A DNA stretch of 64,000 nt, from NCBI RefSeq assembly GCF_000720635.1, contig NZ_JOCF01000056.1:60279-124278 (forward strand). Direction: 5' to 3'. Positions 52,809 through 61,593 of this stretch are shown piece after piece. How positions within the stretch are numbered: position 1 is the first letter of the stretch; each line of letters starts with the position of its first letter. A program made the translations under genes and the position numbers. Below the pieces are notes generated by a model that did no database searches, had not been told where the DNA came from, and saw only the letters and a list, made by a program, of their open reading frames with translations. The DNA is from Streptomyces sp. NRRL WC-3742 (GTDB lineage: Bacteria; Actinomycetota; Actinomycetes; Streptomycetales; Streptomycetaceae).

Positions 52809-53621
52809 GTGGCTCGCGTGATGCCACCTCCGAACAGCGGGCACCAGGGCCGTGGGCATGCCTGGGCGGGCGCACTTGTCAGGGGTGTCGGCGGTCGGCC
52901 TGGCGTGCTCGTCGAAGTGCTCGGACTGCTGCTCTGGTTCCTGCTCTTCACCCGCCTGCACGCCGCCGCGGGCAAGGACGTCGTGGCCGCCACCGCCCAT
53001 GCGCTGACCCTCCAGTCCGCGGAACACGCCCTGCACCTCGACATCGAGCGGAGCGCGAACAACTGGCTGGCCGGGCGCCCCCTCCTCGGTCACCTGGCGG
53101 TCTACCTGTACCGCTTCTACTACGTGGCGGTCGCCGGCGTGCTGCTCTGGGCGTTCGTCCGGAACGCCGACGTCTACCGCCACGCCCGCCGGACACTCGT
53201 CGCCATGACCGCCCTCGTCCTGCCGGTGTACTGGGCGGTGCCGATGTCGCCGCCGCGCTTCGTCCTGCCGGGCGTCGTCGACATCGTCGCCCGCTACGAC
53301 ATCCTGAGCCACACCTCCCGGGACACCGGCAACGGCCAGAACCACTACTCGGCCATGCCAAGCCTGCACGTGGGCTGGTCACTCTGGAGCGCGTACGTCG
53401 CATGGTCCGTCCTCCGCCCCACTCACCCCCGGCTGGCGCTTCTGCCCTGGGCCTTCCCACTGCTCATGACGGCGGACGTGCTCACCACCGGCAACCACTA
53501 CGTCCTCGACGTCGCGGGCAGCGTCGTCCTGATGTTCGTGGCCATCGCCACCGCGACACTGTGGGGCCGCCTCGCCCGAGCCCGAGCTCGGAGCCTGCAC
53601 TCGGAGCAGCAGACGGCCTGA
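52809..53621 (+). CDS. PAP2-superfamily membrane phosphatase/transferase
   Basis: 270 residues from GTG 52809; ATG 52821 is equally possible. Five or six membrane segments. The phosphatase signature parts are NHYSAMPSLHVGWSLW (the SxxxH motif) and TTGNHYVLDVAGS (the final H-x3-D motif). The layout (LHLDIERSANNWLAGRP at the N-terminus, then the active-site loops) resembles the Aur1/inositol phosphorylceramide synthase-like branch of PAP2. It probably acts on a lipid phosphate at the membrane. An IS remnant lies just upstream and may have replaced its native promoter. Confidence 0.85.
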   Translation: MARVMPPPNSGHQGRGHAWAGALVRGVGGRPGVLVEVLGLLLWFLLFTRLHAAAGKDVVAATAHALTLQSAEHALHLDIERSANNWLAGRPLLGHLAVYLYRFYYVAVAGVLLWAFVRNADVYRHARRTLVAMTALVLPVYWAVPMSPPRFVLPGVVDIVARYDILSHTSRDTGNGQNHYSAMPSLHVGWSLWSAYVAWSVLRPTHPRLALLPWAFPLLMTADVLTTGNHYVLDVAGSVVLMFVAIATATLWGRLARARARSLHSEQQTA

Positions 53622-53628
53622 CACGGGC

Positions 53629-54618
53629 TCAGCCCCACGGGGGCGCGTCCGAAGCGCGCCGATCAGCTGTCACCGGACGAGAGTGATGCGCGCGAGTTCG
53701 AGCGGCAGCCGTGTCACGCAGTTCGGGAATCGCTTCTGAAGGCACCCAGACCGGCGCGGTCGACGCCGCGACACCGAGGTCGTCCAGGGTGGAGTCCTCG
53801 CCCGACAGCGCCAGCAGGAGGAACCTGGCCATGCCCATGTCGTAGTGGTGCCAGCCGTCGGGGAATTCGCCTCGCAGCCACACCACGACGGGCCAGCGGT
53901 CCGGGTCGTTCCCTTCGGTGAGCCAGAAGCAGTGGTCGCCGTTGTCGTTGCCCGCCCAGTACAGCAGGCCACCGGGCTCGGGATGGACGGGGTACGGGCA
54001 GAGGTCGGGAGAGTCCTCCCGCATCTGGCTGAACGCGGCCCCGGTGTCGTTGATCAGCGCGTTGACCATGCGGGAGAGAGCGCCGACGCCGACGGGTCGG
54101 CCGGGCAGAGGCCGCGGAGTCACGACGCCGAGCTCTCCCCGTAGCTCGCCGGGGCCGAAGAGATCGACGAATGCCCGGTAGTCGGCAGGCAGCCGGATTC
54201 CGGCGACTTCCTGGGCCTGGTCCCACGGAAGCAGTGGCGCAGCGGCCGCAGGGTTCAGTCCGGCGAGTCGCGCGAGCCCGGCAACGTCCGGCCGCAGGAC
54301 GGTGTGGTGCCCTGCCCGTCCGCGGAAGTCGCGTCGGGCGATCCACAGGATGAGGTCTCGCGCGATCTTCTCGGTGCTGGTCTCCGTGACCACAACGTGT
54401 TCCCGACAGGACGGATCCCGCAGGGCGACCTCGTAGCCGCCTTTGTCCTCCAGCGCGACCGAGGCACACCAGGAGGACCCGTCCTCGTCGGCCTGGAGGA
54501 TGACGAACGTGTTCTCCGTGTCGTCGAGGCCGTTGAGCAACGTGCGTATGGCAGCCTCGGACGGGTCGTCGACACGTACGCCGACCTCGTCCTCGGCGTG
54601 ATAGAAGTCGGCGGCCAC
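53629..54618 (-). CDS. SUKH-like protein with extra N-terminal domain
   Basis: 329 residues from GTG 54618 with GGGGAGGGG upstream. The first about 110 residues (RTLLNGLDDTENTFVILQAD, SWCASVALEDKGGYEVALRD) form a separate alpha/beta unit reminiscent of Imm1-type immunity proteins. The rest has a SUKH core: VAGIRLPADYRAFVDLFGPG, GLLYWAGNDNGDHCFWLTEG and DPDRWPVVVWLRGEFPDGW. A role as an orphan immunity protein is possible. It converges with the PAP2 gene with only 7 nt between stops. Confidence 0.75.
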   Translation of the reverse strand: MAADFYHAEDEVGVRVDDPSEAAIRTLLNGLDDTENTFVILQADEDGSSWCASVALEDKGGYEVALRDPSCREHVVVTETSTEKIARDLILWIARRDFRGRAGHHTVLRPDVAGLARLAGLNPAAAAPLLPWDQAQEVAGIRLPADYRAFVDLFGPGELRGELGVVTPRPLPGRPVGVGALSRMVNALINDTGAAFSQMREDSPDLCPYPVHPEPGGLLYWAGNDNGDHCFWLTEGNDPDRWPVVVWLRGEFPDGWHHYDMGMARFLLLALSGEDSTLDDLGVAASTAPVWVPSEAIPELRDTAAARTRAHHSRPVTADRRASDAPPWG

Positions 54619-54757
54619 GTGCCCCTCCCCGGGTGGTGTCTCGGCAGGTCCGTCGGACGCAGCCTGGCATGCCCGGCCGACAACGCCGCCGGCGAAGGCC
54701 GGATCCGTAGGCGCGTCTGGGTATAGGAAGAGTCCGCCGTCGGGGACTGTCCCTTGA

Positions 54758-55477
54758 TCAGCCGGATCGGACCTGGCTGTCCTGGCCGGCGGCGATCCGG
54801 GCGGCGAGGTCGTCCAGGATGGTGGCGGTGGCAGTGGCGCCGAAGCGTTCGGCTCCGGCTTCGACCATCTCGAGGAGCCGGTCGAGCGTGCGCACGCCGC
54901 CCGCGGCCTTGACCTTCATCCGCGCCGGGACGTTGGCCCGCATCAGGCGGACGTCCTCCAGGGTGGCTCCGCCCGGGGCGAAGCCGGTGGAGGTCTTCAC
55001 GAAGTCGGCCTGCGCCTCCTCGCTGAGCCGGCAGGCGCGGAGCTTCTCGTCGGTCGTCAGGTAGGCGTTCTCGAAGATCACCTTGACGACGGCGTCGGCC
55101 TGCCGGGCGACCTGGACGACGCTGGTGATGTCGGCGGCGACGGCACCGTCGTCGCCGTCGCGCAGGCGGCCGATGTCGAGCACCATGTCGAGTTCGCGTG
55201 CGCCGTCGGCCAGCGCGGCCCGCGCCTCGGCCACCTTGACGGCCGTGATCGAGGAGCCGTGCGGGAAGCCCACCACGGTGCCGACCAGGACGCCGGTGCC
55301 GGCCAGTTCCTTGGCGGCCCTGCTCACGTCGGACGGCTTCACGCAGACCGAGGCCACGTCGTAGCGGGCGGCCAGCGCGCAGCCCTCGAGCACGTCACGT
55401 GCCGTCAGTTCGGGGCGCAGGAGCGAGTGGTCGATCATCTTCGCGACTCGGGCGACGTCGGTGCCGGTGTGGTCCAT
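54758..55477 (-). CDS. deoC: Deoxyribose-phosphate aldolase
   Basis: 239 residues, near the family's usual length. It cleaves 2-deoxyribose 5-phosphate to glyceraldehyde 3-phosphate and acetaldehyde. Class I aldolase motifs are all present: IDHSLLRPELTARDV, VGFPHGSSITAVKVAEA, ELDMVLDIGRLRDGD, VKVIFENAYLT, the Schiff-base Lys in FVKTSTGFAPGGAT and the proton-relay Lys in KVKAAGGVRT. It is divergent from the HutC-type regulator, and an inverted repeat in its promoter region resembles an operator. Stand-alone deoC beside a sugar operon suggests catabolism of a deoxysugar or nucleoside. Confidence 0.95.
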   Translation of the reverse strand: MDHTGTDVARVAKMIDHSLLRPELTARDVLEGCALAARYDVASVCVKPSDVSRAAKELAGTGVLVGTVVGFPHGSSITAVKVAEARAALADGARELDMVLDIGRLRDGDDGAVAADITSVVQVARQADAVVKVIFENAYLTTDEKLRACRLSEEAQADFVKTSTGFAPGGATLEDVRLMRANVPARMKVKAAGGVRTLDRLLEMVEAGAERFGATATATILDDLAARIAAGQDSQVRSG

Positions 55478-55533
55478 GGGTCTCTCCCTCGGGTGGGCGT
55501 GAGATCGCGCTCTTCGCACCGTAGCAACAACCT

Positions 55534-55549
55534 GTCTATACGGCTAGAC
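55534..55549 (-). promoter_or_regulatory. Candidate HutC-type operator upstream of deoC
   Basis: GTCTA-TACGGC-TAGAC is an inverted repeat containing CTATAC. The same CTATAC core occurs in GACTATAC at the promoter of the divergent regulator gene (55680). HutC-subfamily sites often have GT-N-TA-N-AC form. A shared operator for both directions is inferred. Confidence 0.5.
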
Positions 55550-55677
55550 GGCTGACCGCCGGTGCCGGCCCGGGCGTCAATGGGGGTGCACAGAATGTGA
55601 CGCAGATCACGCGGGGTCGGTCGGCGGAGGTGACTCTATGTGCGCGCTTCGTGCACACGTGTCCTACTATGAGCTAG

Positions 55678-55705
55678 TTGACTATACAGATATTCGGCAT
55701 ACTCT
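55678..55705 (+). promoter_or_regulatory. Candidate promoter and operator of the HutC-type regulator
   Basis: TTGACT (55678-55683), a 16-bp spacer and TACTCT (55700-55705) form a plausible sigma-70-type promoter. GACTATAC overlaps the -35 element and repeats the CTATAC core found upstream of deoC, suggesting autoregulation. Confidence 0.5.
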
Positions 55706-55723
55706 TCTTCATGTGGAGGCCCA

Positions 55724-56455
55724 GTGGGAACAGATTTCTCACCCAGGTACTACCAAATCGAGCAGGCGCTCCGAAGGCGTATCGCCGGCCGTCGACCACA
55801 TGATCCGCTTCCGTCGGAAACAGAATTGTGCGCGGAATTCGGCGTGAGCCGAATGACCGCGAGAGCAGCCGTGCAACGGCTCGTCGCGGAGAATCTCGTC
55901 TACCGGGTGTCCGGGCGGGGTACTTTCGTGGCGGAACCGCCCACGCGCCGTCGGGCCGAGAACCTCGTCCGTTTCAGTGAAGAAATGCGGCGACAGGGGC
56001 GGAAGCACTCGTCAACGCTGATCAGTGCCGAACTGCGTCCGGCGACGGACCAGGAAGCCAACCGGCTGATCCTGCCCAATCCCGCAACCGTGGTGGAAAT
56101 CCGCCGGGTCAGACTCGCCGACGGAATCCCGACCGTGCTGGAGACGGCGGTCTTCCCGTCGGAGCTCTCCGAGCTGCTCCGGGTGGACTTCGCGCGGGAC
56201 TCCGTGCACGCCACGCTCATCGCCCTCGGGAGGACGCCGACGCGCGGTCACTCGTCCATCCGGGCAGCCGTGGCAGACGAGGCCGAGGCCGACCTCCTGG
56301 ACGTGAGCCCGGGTACCGCCCTGCTCACCGAAGTCAGGCTGATCACGGACCAGCACGACCAGCCGCTCGAACTCACCGAATCACGCTACGTGGGCGACAG
56401 ATACGCGCTCGATGTCGCTTTCGAGGTCGATTCGTCCGCAGACTCCACACCGTGA
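55724..56455 (+). CDS. GntR-family regulator, HutC subfamily
   Basis: 243 residues from GTG 55724 with GGAGG upstream. The winged helix reads YYQIEQALRRRIAG, PLPSETELCAEFGVSRMTAR and LVYRVSGRGTFVAEPP. The C-terminal UTRA ligand domain spans about 85-235 (VVEIRRVRLADGIPTVLETA, LLTEVRLITDQHDQPLELTE). It probably senses a sugar derivative handled by the flanking genes and binds the CTATAC-containing sites on both sides. Confidence 0.92.
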   Translation: MGTDFSPRYYQIEQALRRRIAGRRPHDPLPSETELCAEFGVSRMTARAAVQRLVAENLVYRVSGRGTFVAEPPTRRRAENLVRFSEEMRRQGRKHSSTLISAELRPATDQEANRLILPNPATVVEIRRVRLADGIPTVLETAVFPSELSELLRVDFARDSVHATLIALGRTPTRGHSSIRAAVADEAEADLLDVSPGTALLTEVRLITDQHDQPLELTESRYVGDRYALDVAFEVDSSADSTP

Positions 56456-56491
56456 CGCCCAAGACCCAGAAGAAACACAGAGGGGGAATCC

Positions 56492-57640
56492 GTGTACGCC
56501 TATCTCATGAATGCGCCGGGCGAACTCGTACGTGCCACCGTTCCCGATCTGACATGCGGTCCGGACGAAGTCCTGCTTCGCACCGAGGCGGTTTCCATCT
56601 GTTCGACGGACGTCTCCTACTTCCGCGGGCACCTTTTCCCCGAGTCGTGGCCGATCATTCCCGGCCACGAATACGTCGGCCGGGTCGTCGAAGTGGGAAA
56701 ACGGCTGCGCGACGACGTGCGGACGGGGGACCGCGTCACCTACTGGGGTCAGACGGACTTCGGCGGAATGGCCGAGTACCGCGCATTGCGGCCGCTTTTC
56801 GCCGGACGGCGCGGAGTCGAGACCTCCTGGTACACCGAGCGCAACTTCTACGACGCCGACCAGGCGGCGGCGGTCGTCCTGCCCCCCGGCGTCACCTCCG
56901 ACCTCGCCTCGGTGGTCGAGCCCCTCACCTCGGTGCTGCGCTCCCTGCTGCTCAACCCGCCCAGGCCCGGTGACACCTGCGTGGTCCTCGGCTGCGGCCC
57001 GAGCGCCCTGCTGGCCGTCCAGGTGCTGCACCGGTACCTGGGCGCGGGCTCGGTCACGGTGCTGGACCGCAACGCCGCACGGCTGTCCATCGCGCTGGAC
57101 AACGGCGCCTCGACCGCCTTCAACACCGAGACCCAGGCCCCCGAACTCGAAGCCTTCGCGCACGAGCACCACGACCACTACGCCGACTACGTCTTCGACG
57201 CCCTCCCGCACGTCGCGGCCCCGGCCGCCGGCGGCGTCAAGGACATCAGGGAGCAGGCCATGGGCCTGCTGCGCCCGGGCGGGACGTACGTCATCTACGG
57301 TGCGACCGCCGTGCCGCAGCTCATCAACACCTGGATGATCCTCGCCAAGGGCCTCAAGCTGCGCTCCACGCCCTTCGACGTACGGCTGTTCCCCATGGCC
57401 CGCACCGCGAGCGTGACGAACGTGGCACTGCGCCTGATCGAGACCGGACTGGTCGACGCCCGGCCGCTGATCACCACGCGGGTCGCCCTCGACGACGAGG
57501 CCGGCGTGCGCAGGGCCTTCACCGAGTACGGCGCGGGCGCCTCGATGAAGACGTCCATGCTCGCGCCGGACGTCCTCGGCCGGCTCACGGAGCACTACGG
57601 CGCCGTCGCGGCCACCGAACGGGTGGGAACACCGGCGTGA
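56492..57640 (+). CDS. Zinc-type alcohol/polyol dehydrogenase (MDR family)
   Basis: 382 residues. Catalytic zinc ligands lie in VSICSTDVSYFRG (Cys) and PIIPGHEYVGRVVEVG (His, Glu). The Rossmann fold is VVLGCGPSALLAVQVL. The four-cysteine structural zinc loop of many relatives is missing. Relatives oxidise polyols, threonine or sugar alcohols. The GTG start at 56492 lies 36 nt after the regulator gene, so it begins the operon with or just after gntR. It overlaps the MFS gene by GTGA. Confidence 0.88.
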   Translation: MYAYLMNAPGELVRATVPDLTCGPDEVLLRTEAVSICSTDVSYFRGHLFPESWPIIPGHEYVGRVVEVGKRLRDDVRTGDRVTYWGQTDFGGMAEYRALRPLFAGRRGVETSWYTERNFYDADQAAAVVLPPGVTSDLASVVEPLTSVLRSLLLNPPRPGDTCVVLGCGPSALLAVQVLHRYLGAGSVTVLDRNAARLSIALDNGASTAFNTETQAPELEAFAHEHHDHYADYVFDALPHVAAPAAGGVKDIREQAMGLLRPGGTYVIYGATAVPQLINTWMILAKGLKLRSTPFDVRLFPMARTASVTNVALRLIETGLVDARPLITTRVALDDEAGVRRAFTEYGAGASMKTSMLAPDVLGRLTEHYGAVAATERVGTPA

Positions 57641-58935
57641 CGGCCGGTCGGTACGGACCGCCGCGGCACGGGCCGCTGCAGCAAGGACCGCCGCAGCCAG
57701 GACCGTTTCGGCGGGACCGCCTGACGGCGGCGGCCTACAGCGGGCTGGCCGTCTTCGCCTACCTGCTGTACGCGCTCGGCCCGGTGCTGCCGCTGCTGCG
57801 CCAGGACCTGCGCCTCAGCTACCAGACGATGAGCCTGCACTCCACGGCGTTCGCCGCCGGCGCCGTGGTCACCAACCTGGTCTTCGAGCGACTGCGCGGC
57901 CGGTTCGGCTACCGCCGGCTGTTCTGGCCGGCAGCGTGCGCCCTCGCCGTCGGGGCGGCGCTGCTCGCCACCGGCTCCAACGTCGCCGTCACGTTGACCG
58001 CCGCCACCGTGGGCGGGATCGGCGGCTCCCTGCTGCAGACCACCGCGCTGGCCGTACTGGCCGAACACCACGGCGAGCTGCGCGAGCGCGCGCTGCTCGA
58101 GGCGAACGCGGGGGCGAGCGCCACCGCGCTCCTCGCACCGCTGGTCATCGGCGCGCTCCAGGCGTTCGGCGCCGCCTGGAACTGGAGCCTGCTGCTGCCG
58201 GCGCTCGCCGTGGCGGCCCTGTACGCCCTCCTGCGCCGCGAGCCGCTGCGCCCCGGTGCGGTGACGGCGCCGCAGCGCCAGCACGAGCAGGAGGACGGTA
58301 GCGGCAGGCTCCCCGGGGCCTTCTGGATCCTCAGCACCCTGTGTGCGGTCGTCGTCGCCACCGAGTTCTGCGTGGTCTTCTTCGGCTCGCCTCTGCTCAG
58401 CGACATCACCGATCTGACGGATCATCAGGCGGCCACCCTGATGGCCCTGTTCTACGGCGGCACCCTGCTCGGACGGCTCGCCGGCAGCCGGGTCACCGGC
58501 GCCACCCGGTGGCCGACGCCCCGGCTGGTCCTCGCCACGCTGGTCGTGACCGGTGCGGGAGTCCTCGCCCTCTGGACGGCCGCCACGACCTGGATGGCCC
58601 TCGTGGGCCTGTTCGTCAGCGGCCTCGGCATCGCCAACCTCTTCCCGCTCACGCTCTCCCTCGCGGTGGGCGCCGCCCCCGGGCGGACCGGCAGGGCGAC
58701 CGCGTACGTTCAACTGCTCGTCGGCGCCGCCATCATGCTCGCCCCGTTGTTGCTCGGCTCGCTGTCGGACCGGCTCGGCATCCGGTCGGCCTTCAGCGTC
58801 GCCGGAGCCCTCGTCCTGTTGGCCGTCCTGCTGCTCTCCCTGAGCGGCCGGGACGCCACAGGGCAGGCCCCCGCCCCCCTTGCCCATGCCGCCCGGACCG
58901 ACCCGCGAGGAGCTACCGAACATGCTGACCGGTAA
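57637..58935 (+). CDS. MFS transporter, 12-helix type
   Basis: 432 residues with 12 hydrophobic segments: YSGLAVFAYLLYALGPVLPL in helix 1, EANAGASATALLAPLVIGAL in mid-protein and LGIANLFPLTLSLAVGAAPG in the C-terminal half. It looks like a solute importer in the sugar-transporter-like part of the MFS; the substrate presumably matches the neighbouring dehydrogenases and glycosidase. The GTG start overlaps the upstream stop, and the 3' end overlaps the glycosidase gene by 14 nt. Confidence 0.85.
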   Translation: MTAGRYGPPRHGPLQQGPPQPGPFRRDRLTAAAYSGLAVFAYLLYALGPVLPLLRQDLRLSYQTMSLHSTAFAAGAVVTNLVFERLRGRFGYRRLFWPAACALAVGAALLATGSNVAVTLTAATVGGIGGSLLQTTALAVLAEHHGELRERALLEANAGASATALLAPLVIGALQAFGAAWNWSLLLPALAVAALYALLRREPLRPGAVTAPQRQHEQEDGSGRLPGAFWILSTLCAVVVATEFCVVFFGSPLLSDITDLTDHQAATLMALFYGGTLLGRLAGSRVTGATRWPTPRLVLATLVVTGAGVLALWTAATTWMALVGLFVSGLGIANLFPLTLSLAVGAAPGRTGRATAYVQLLVGAAIMLAPLLLGSLSDRLGIRSAFSVAGALVLLAVLLLSLSGRDATGQAPAPLAHAARTDPRGATEHADR

Positions 58936-60238
58936 CGCCCCAGCCGAAGCCGTCGGCGCCGCACGCGCCACGCTCCGCGGCAACCGACGCACCGGATTCT
59001 CCAAGGGAGCCGGACGTTCGTACGACTTCACCTGCCCTTCCCCGGACTCCTACCCCTTCCAGTGGGCCTGGGACAGCAGCTACCACGCGATCGCGCTCAC
59101 CCGCACGGACACCCGCCGGGCCCGCGACGAACTGCGCTCACTGGTCGGCGCCGCCACGCCCTCGGGCTTCCTGCCCCACATGCTGCTCTGGCAGGACGAC
59201 CTGCGGCCCACCGCGACCGCGGAGTTCCGGATCGACCTGTGGGAGCAGTGGCGTTCCGTGACCATCGCCCCGCCGGTGGTGGCCAGAGCCGTCGAGCGTG
59301 TCCACCAGGCCACCGGCGACCAGTTGTGGCTGCGCCGGGTGCTGCAGCCCGTGCTCGCCTTCTTCTCCTGGCTGAAGGAGCACAGGACCAGTCCCTCGAC
59401 GGGCCTGCTCGAGATCTACCAGCCCGACGAGTCCGGACTCGACTGCAGCCCCAAGTACGACGCCGCGCTCGGCATCGAGGGCCTGGCGCCCTGCGCGGTC
59501 AGCGACGCCTGGCACAGCGCCATGCGCACCCTGATCGAGGACTACTCACCGGGCCGAACCCCTGAATCGCCGCTACGCGGCCGCAACCGGTTCGTCTGGA
59601 ACGACGTCCTCGTCAACACCGTCTACGCCGACGGGCTCGCCTGCCTGGCCCGGCTCGCCCGCAGCGCCCAGTTGCCCGAACGGATCGTCACCCGGCTCAC
59701 CGAGCAGTCCCGGGCGATCGGCGCCGCGCTCCTGCGCCACTGCTGGGACGAGCGCACCGGCGCCTTCTACGACCTCGACCTCGTCTCCGGCCGGCGGGTG
59801 GAGATCCTCACCGCCAGTTCGCTGTTCCCCATCCTCCTCGACTCCGTGCCGCGCGGGCACGCCCAGCGCCTCATCGAGCAACACCTGCTCAACGAAGGGG
59901 AGTTCTGGCGCCCGTACCCGGTGCCGAGCGTGGCCGCCAACGAGCCGACGTACGACCCGGAGTTCGCCACGAACGCCATATTCCGCGGGTCCAGCTGGGT
60001 CAACCTCAACTGGTACCTCTACTGGGGCCTCAAGAAGCACGGCTACCACGCCGAGGCGAGCACCCTGGTCGAGCGCACCTGCCGACTCGTCGCCGCATCC
60101 GGAACCCGCGAATGCTACGGACCGGAGAACGCGGCCGGCCACGGCGCGCACTCCTTCGGCTGGAGCACGCTCGTCCTCGACCTGGTCGCGGCCGAAGACG
60201 CGGAGGCCGACGACCGGACAGCGGCGGAGGCGAGCTGA
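58922..60238 (+). CDS. Six-hairpin glycoside hydrolase (trehalase/GH63/MGH-like)
   Basis: 438 residues. It has the (alpha/alpha)6 signature FQWAWDSSYHAIALTRTDTR, PSGFLPHMLLWQ, EIYQPDESGLDCSPKYDAAL and ATNAIFRGSSWVNLNWYLYW, as in GH63 mannosylglycerate-type hydrolases and amylo-alpha-1,6-glucosidase relatives. Acidic residues in WDSS and DESGLD are candidate catalytic groups. There is no signal peptide, so it acts on an imported glycoside in the cytosol. ATG 58922 has GAGGAG upstream. The exact substrate is unknown. Confidence 0.85.
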   Translation: MLTGNAPAEAVGAARATLRGNRRTGFSKGAGRSYDFTCPSPDSYPFQWAWDSSYHAIALTRTDTRRARDELRSLVGAATPSGFLPHMLLWQDDLRPTATAEFRIDLWEQWRSVTIAPPVVARAVERVHQATGDQLWLRRVLQPVLAFFSWLKEHRTSPSTGLLEIYQPDESGLDCSPKYDAALGIEGLAPCAVSDAWHSAMRTLIEDYSPGRTPESPLRGRNRFVWNDVLVNTVYADGLACLARLARSAQLPERIVTRLTEQSRAIGAALLRHCWDERTGAFYDLDLVSGRRVEILTASSLFPILLDSVPRGHAQRLIEQHLLNEGEFWRPYPVPSVAANEPTYDPEFATNAIFRGSSWVNLNWYLYWGLKKHGYHAEASTLVERTCRLVAASGTRECYGPENAAGHGAHSFGWSTLVLDLVAAEDAEADDRTAAEAS

Positions 60239-60240
60239 CC

Positions 60241-61197
60241 ATGGCGAACTGGGGATTCCTCGGGGCCGGTTCGATCGCACGATCCAGCCTCGCGCCCGCG
60301 GTCCTGGCGACCAGCGGCGCCGTCCTGCACGCCGTGGCCGCCAGCGACCGCGACCGGGCCCGAGCGCTCGGTCCACGCCGGATCCACGCCACCTACGAAG
60401 CCCTGCTCCAGGACCCGGACGTGGACGTGGTCTACATCGCGCTGCACAACAGCGCGCACTTCCCGTGGGTGACGGCCGCGCTGCGCGCGGGAAAGCACGT
60501 GCTGTGCGAGAAGCCGCTCGGCCTGTCGGCAGCCGAGGTCGACGAGATGGCCCGCACCGCCCGCGCGGCGGGCCGGCTCCTGGTCGAAGCGGCCTGGAAC
60601 CGCTGGCATCCCCGCACCCGCGCCATGGAGGCGCTGTTCGAAGCCGGAGAACTGGGCACGGTCAGCGCCGTCAGTGCCCGGTTCGACGGCCTGGCCCCCG
60701 CCCCGGGCAACTACCGCCTGGACCCGGCGCTCGGCGGCGGCGCCCTGTACGACGTCGGCTACTACGCCGTCTCGGCCGCCCTGGCGGCCTTCGACTGGTC
60801 CACCCCGCAGGTCCGGTGGGCCGAGCAGACCCGGTGGCACCCCGACTCCGCCGACAGCGCGTCCACGTTCGTCCTCGACTTCCCGGGCCGCGGGAGCGCC
60901 GCGATCCACTGCTCCCTCAACGGCGCCTCGGCCGAGGAGTTCGCCGCCACCGGCAGCACCGGCAGCCTGCGCCTGTCCTCCCCGGCCTTCTGCGCCGCCG
61001 CCGCACCCGCGCACCTCACAGCGTCGGCCGACACTCGCACCTACCCCGCCGTCGACCCCTACCAGCTCATGGTCGAGGCCCTCGACGAGGCCGTCGCCGG
61101 CCACCCCCGCTTTCTCGTCCCCCTCGACCAGACCCGCCTCATCGCGGCCACGCTCGACCTCGTCAGAAGCAACTGCGCAGCCCTGGAGCCGAGTTGA
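60241..61197 (+). CDS. Gfo/Idh/MocA-family oxidoreductase
   Basis: 318 residues. The NAD(P) fold starts NWGFLGAGSIARSSLAPAVL. The EKP motif is VLCEKPLGLSAAEVDEM, and the active-site region includes LDPALGGGALYDVGYYAVSA. Such enzymes oxidise or isomerise sugars and inositols. The start is 2 nt after the glycosidase stop, so it is the last gene of the operon. Together with the glycosidase, transporter and alcohol dehydrogenase it suggests release and oxidation of a sugar or polyol. Confidence 0.92.
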   Translation: MANWGFLGAGSIARSSLAPAVLATSGAVLHAVAASDRDRARALGPRRIHATYEALLQDPDVDVVYIALHNSAHFPWVTAALRAGKHVLCEKPLGLSAAEVDEMARTARAAGRLLVEAAWNRWHPRTRAMEALFEAGELGTVSAVSARFDGLAPAPGNYRLDPALGGGALYDVGYYAVSAALAAFDWSTPQVRWAEQTRWHPDSADSASTFVLDFPGRGSAAIHCSLNGASAEEFAATGSTGSLRLSSPAFCAAAAPAHLTASADTRTYPAVDPYQLMVEALDEAVAGHPRFLVPLDQTRLIAATLDLVRSNCAALEPS

Positions 61198-61593
61198 CGA
61201 CACGACCGTAACGGGTCGCGCCGGCGACCAGCAGGCAGCCCAAGCCGGCCGTCACCCCGCAGAAGGCGGCAGCACCGAGCCCGGCCACGGCTCCGACACC
61301 GATGTCGAGTGCGAAATGGGCAGTACCGCCTTTCCCGGCTGACGGACGCTCACTTACGCCGTAGGCGACCATCCCGGCGGGCTCAGGCCATAGAAGCGGT
61401 ACGTGCACGAGATCACCGTGCACCCACCAGCCCTGCCCAGCGCGCAGGACCCGAGCCGGCCCCCCTCCGGCCGCTGGGGTCAGCGACTGTTGTCCTTCCG
61501 TGCTTGATGGCTGCGTTTCTGCTGTTCAGGCATGGGGTCGGCGGTCTCGGAGAGTGGTGACGTGTCGTGTCGTCGCTCTGGGGGAGGTTGGGG
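61198..61593. other. Intergenic region with a doubtful minus-strand small ORF
   Basis: About 400 bases. A minus-strand frame (61423-61163) would encode a hydrophobic Gly/Ala-rich stretch (LDIGVGAVAGLGAAAFCGVT), which recalls linker regions before polymorphic toxin domains, but it overlaps the 3' end of the oxidoreductase gene and has no ribosome site. No other gene is seen. Confidence 0.4.

Noticed and set aside
61163..61423. Small hydrophobic minus-strand ORF
   Set aside because: Overlaps the end of the Gfo/Idh/MocA gene, lacks a ribosome site, and similarity to toxin linkers is too vague.
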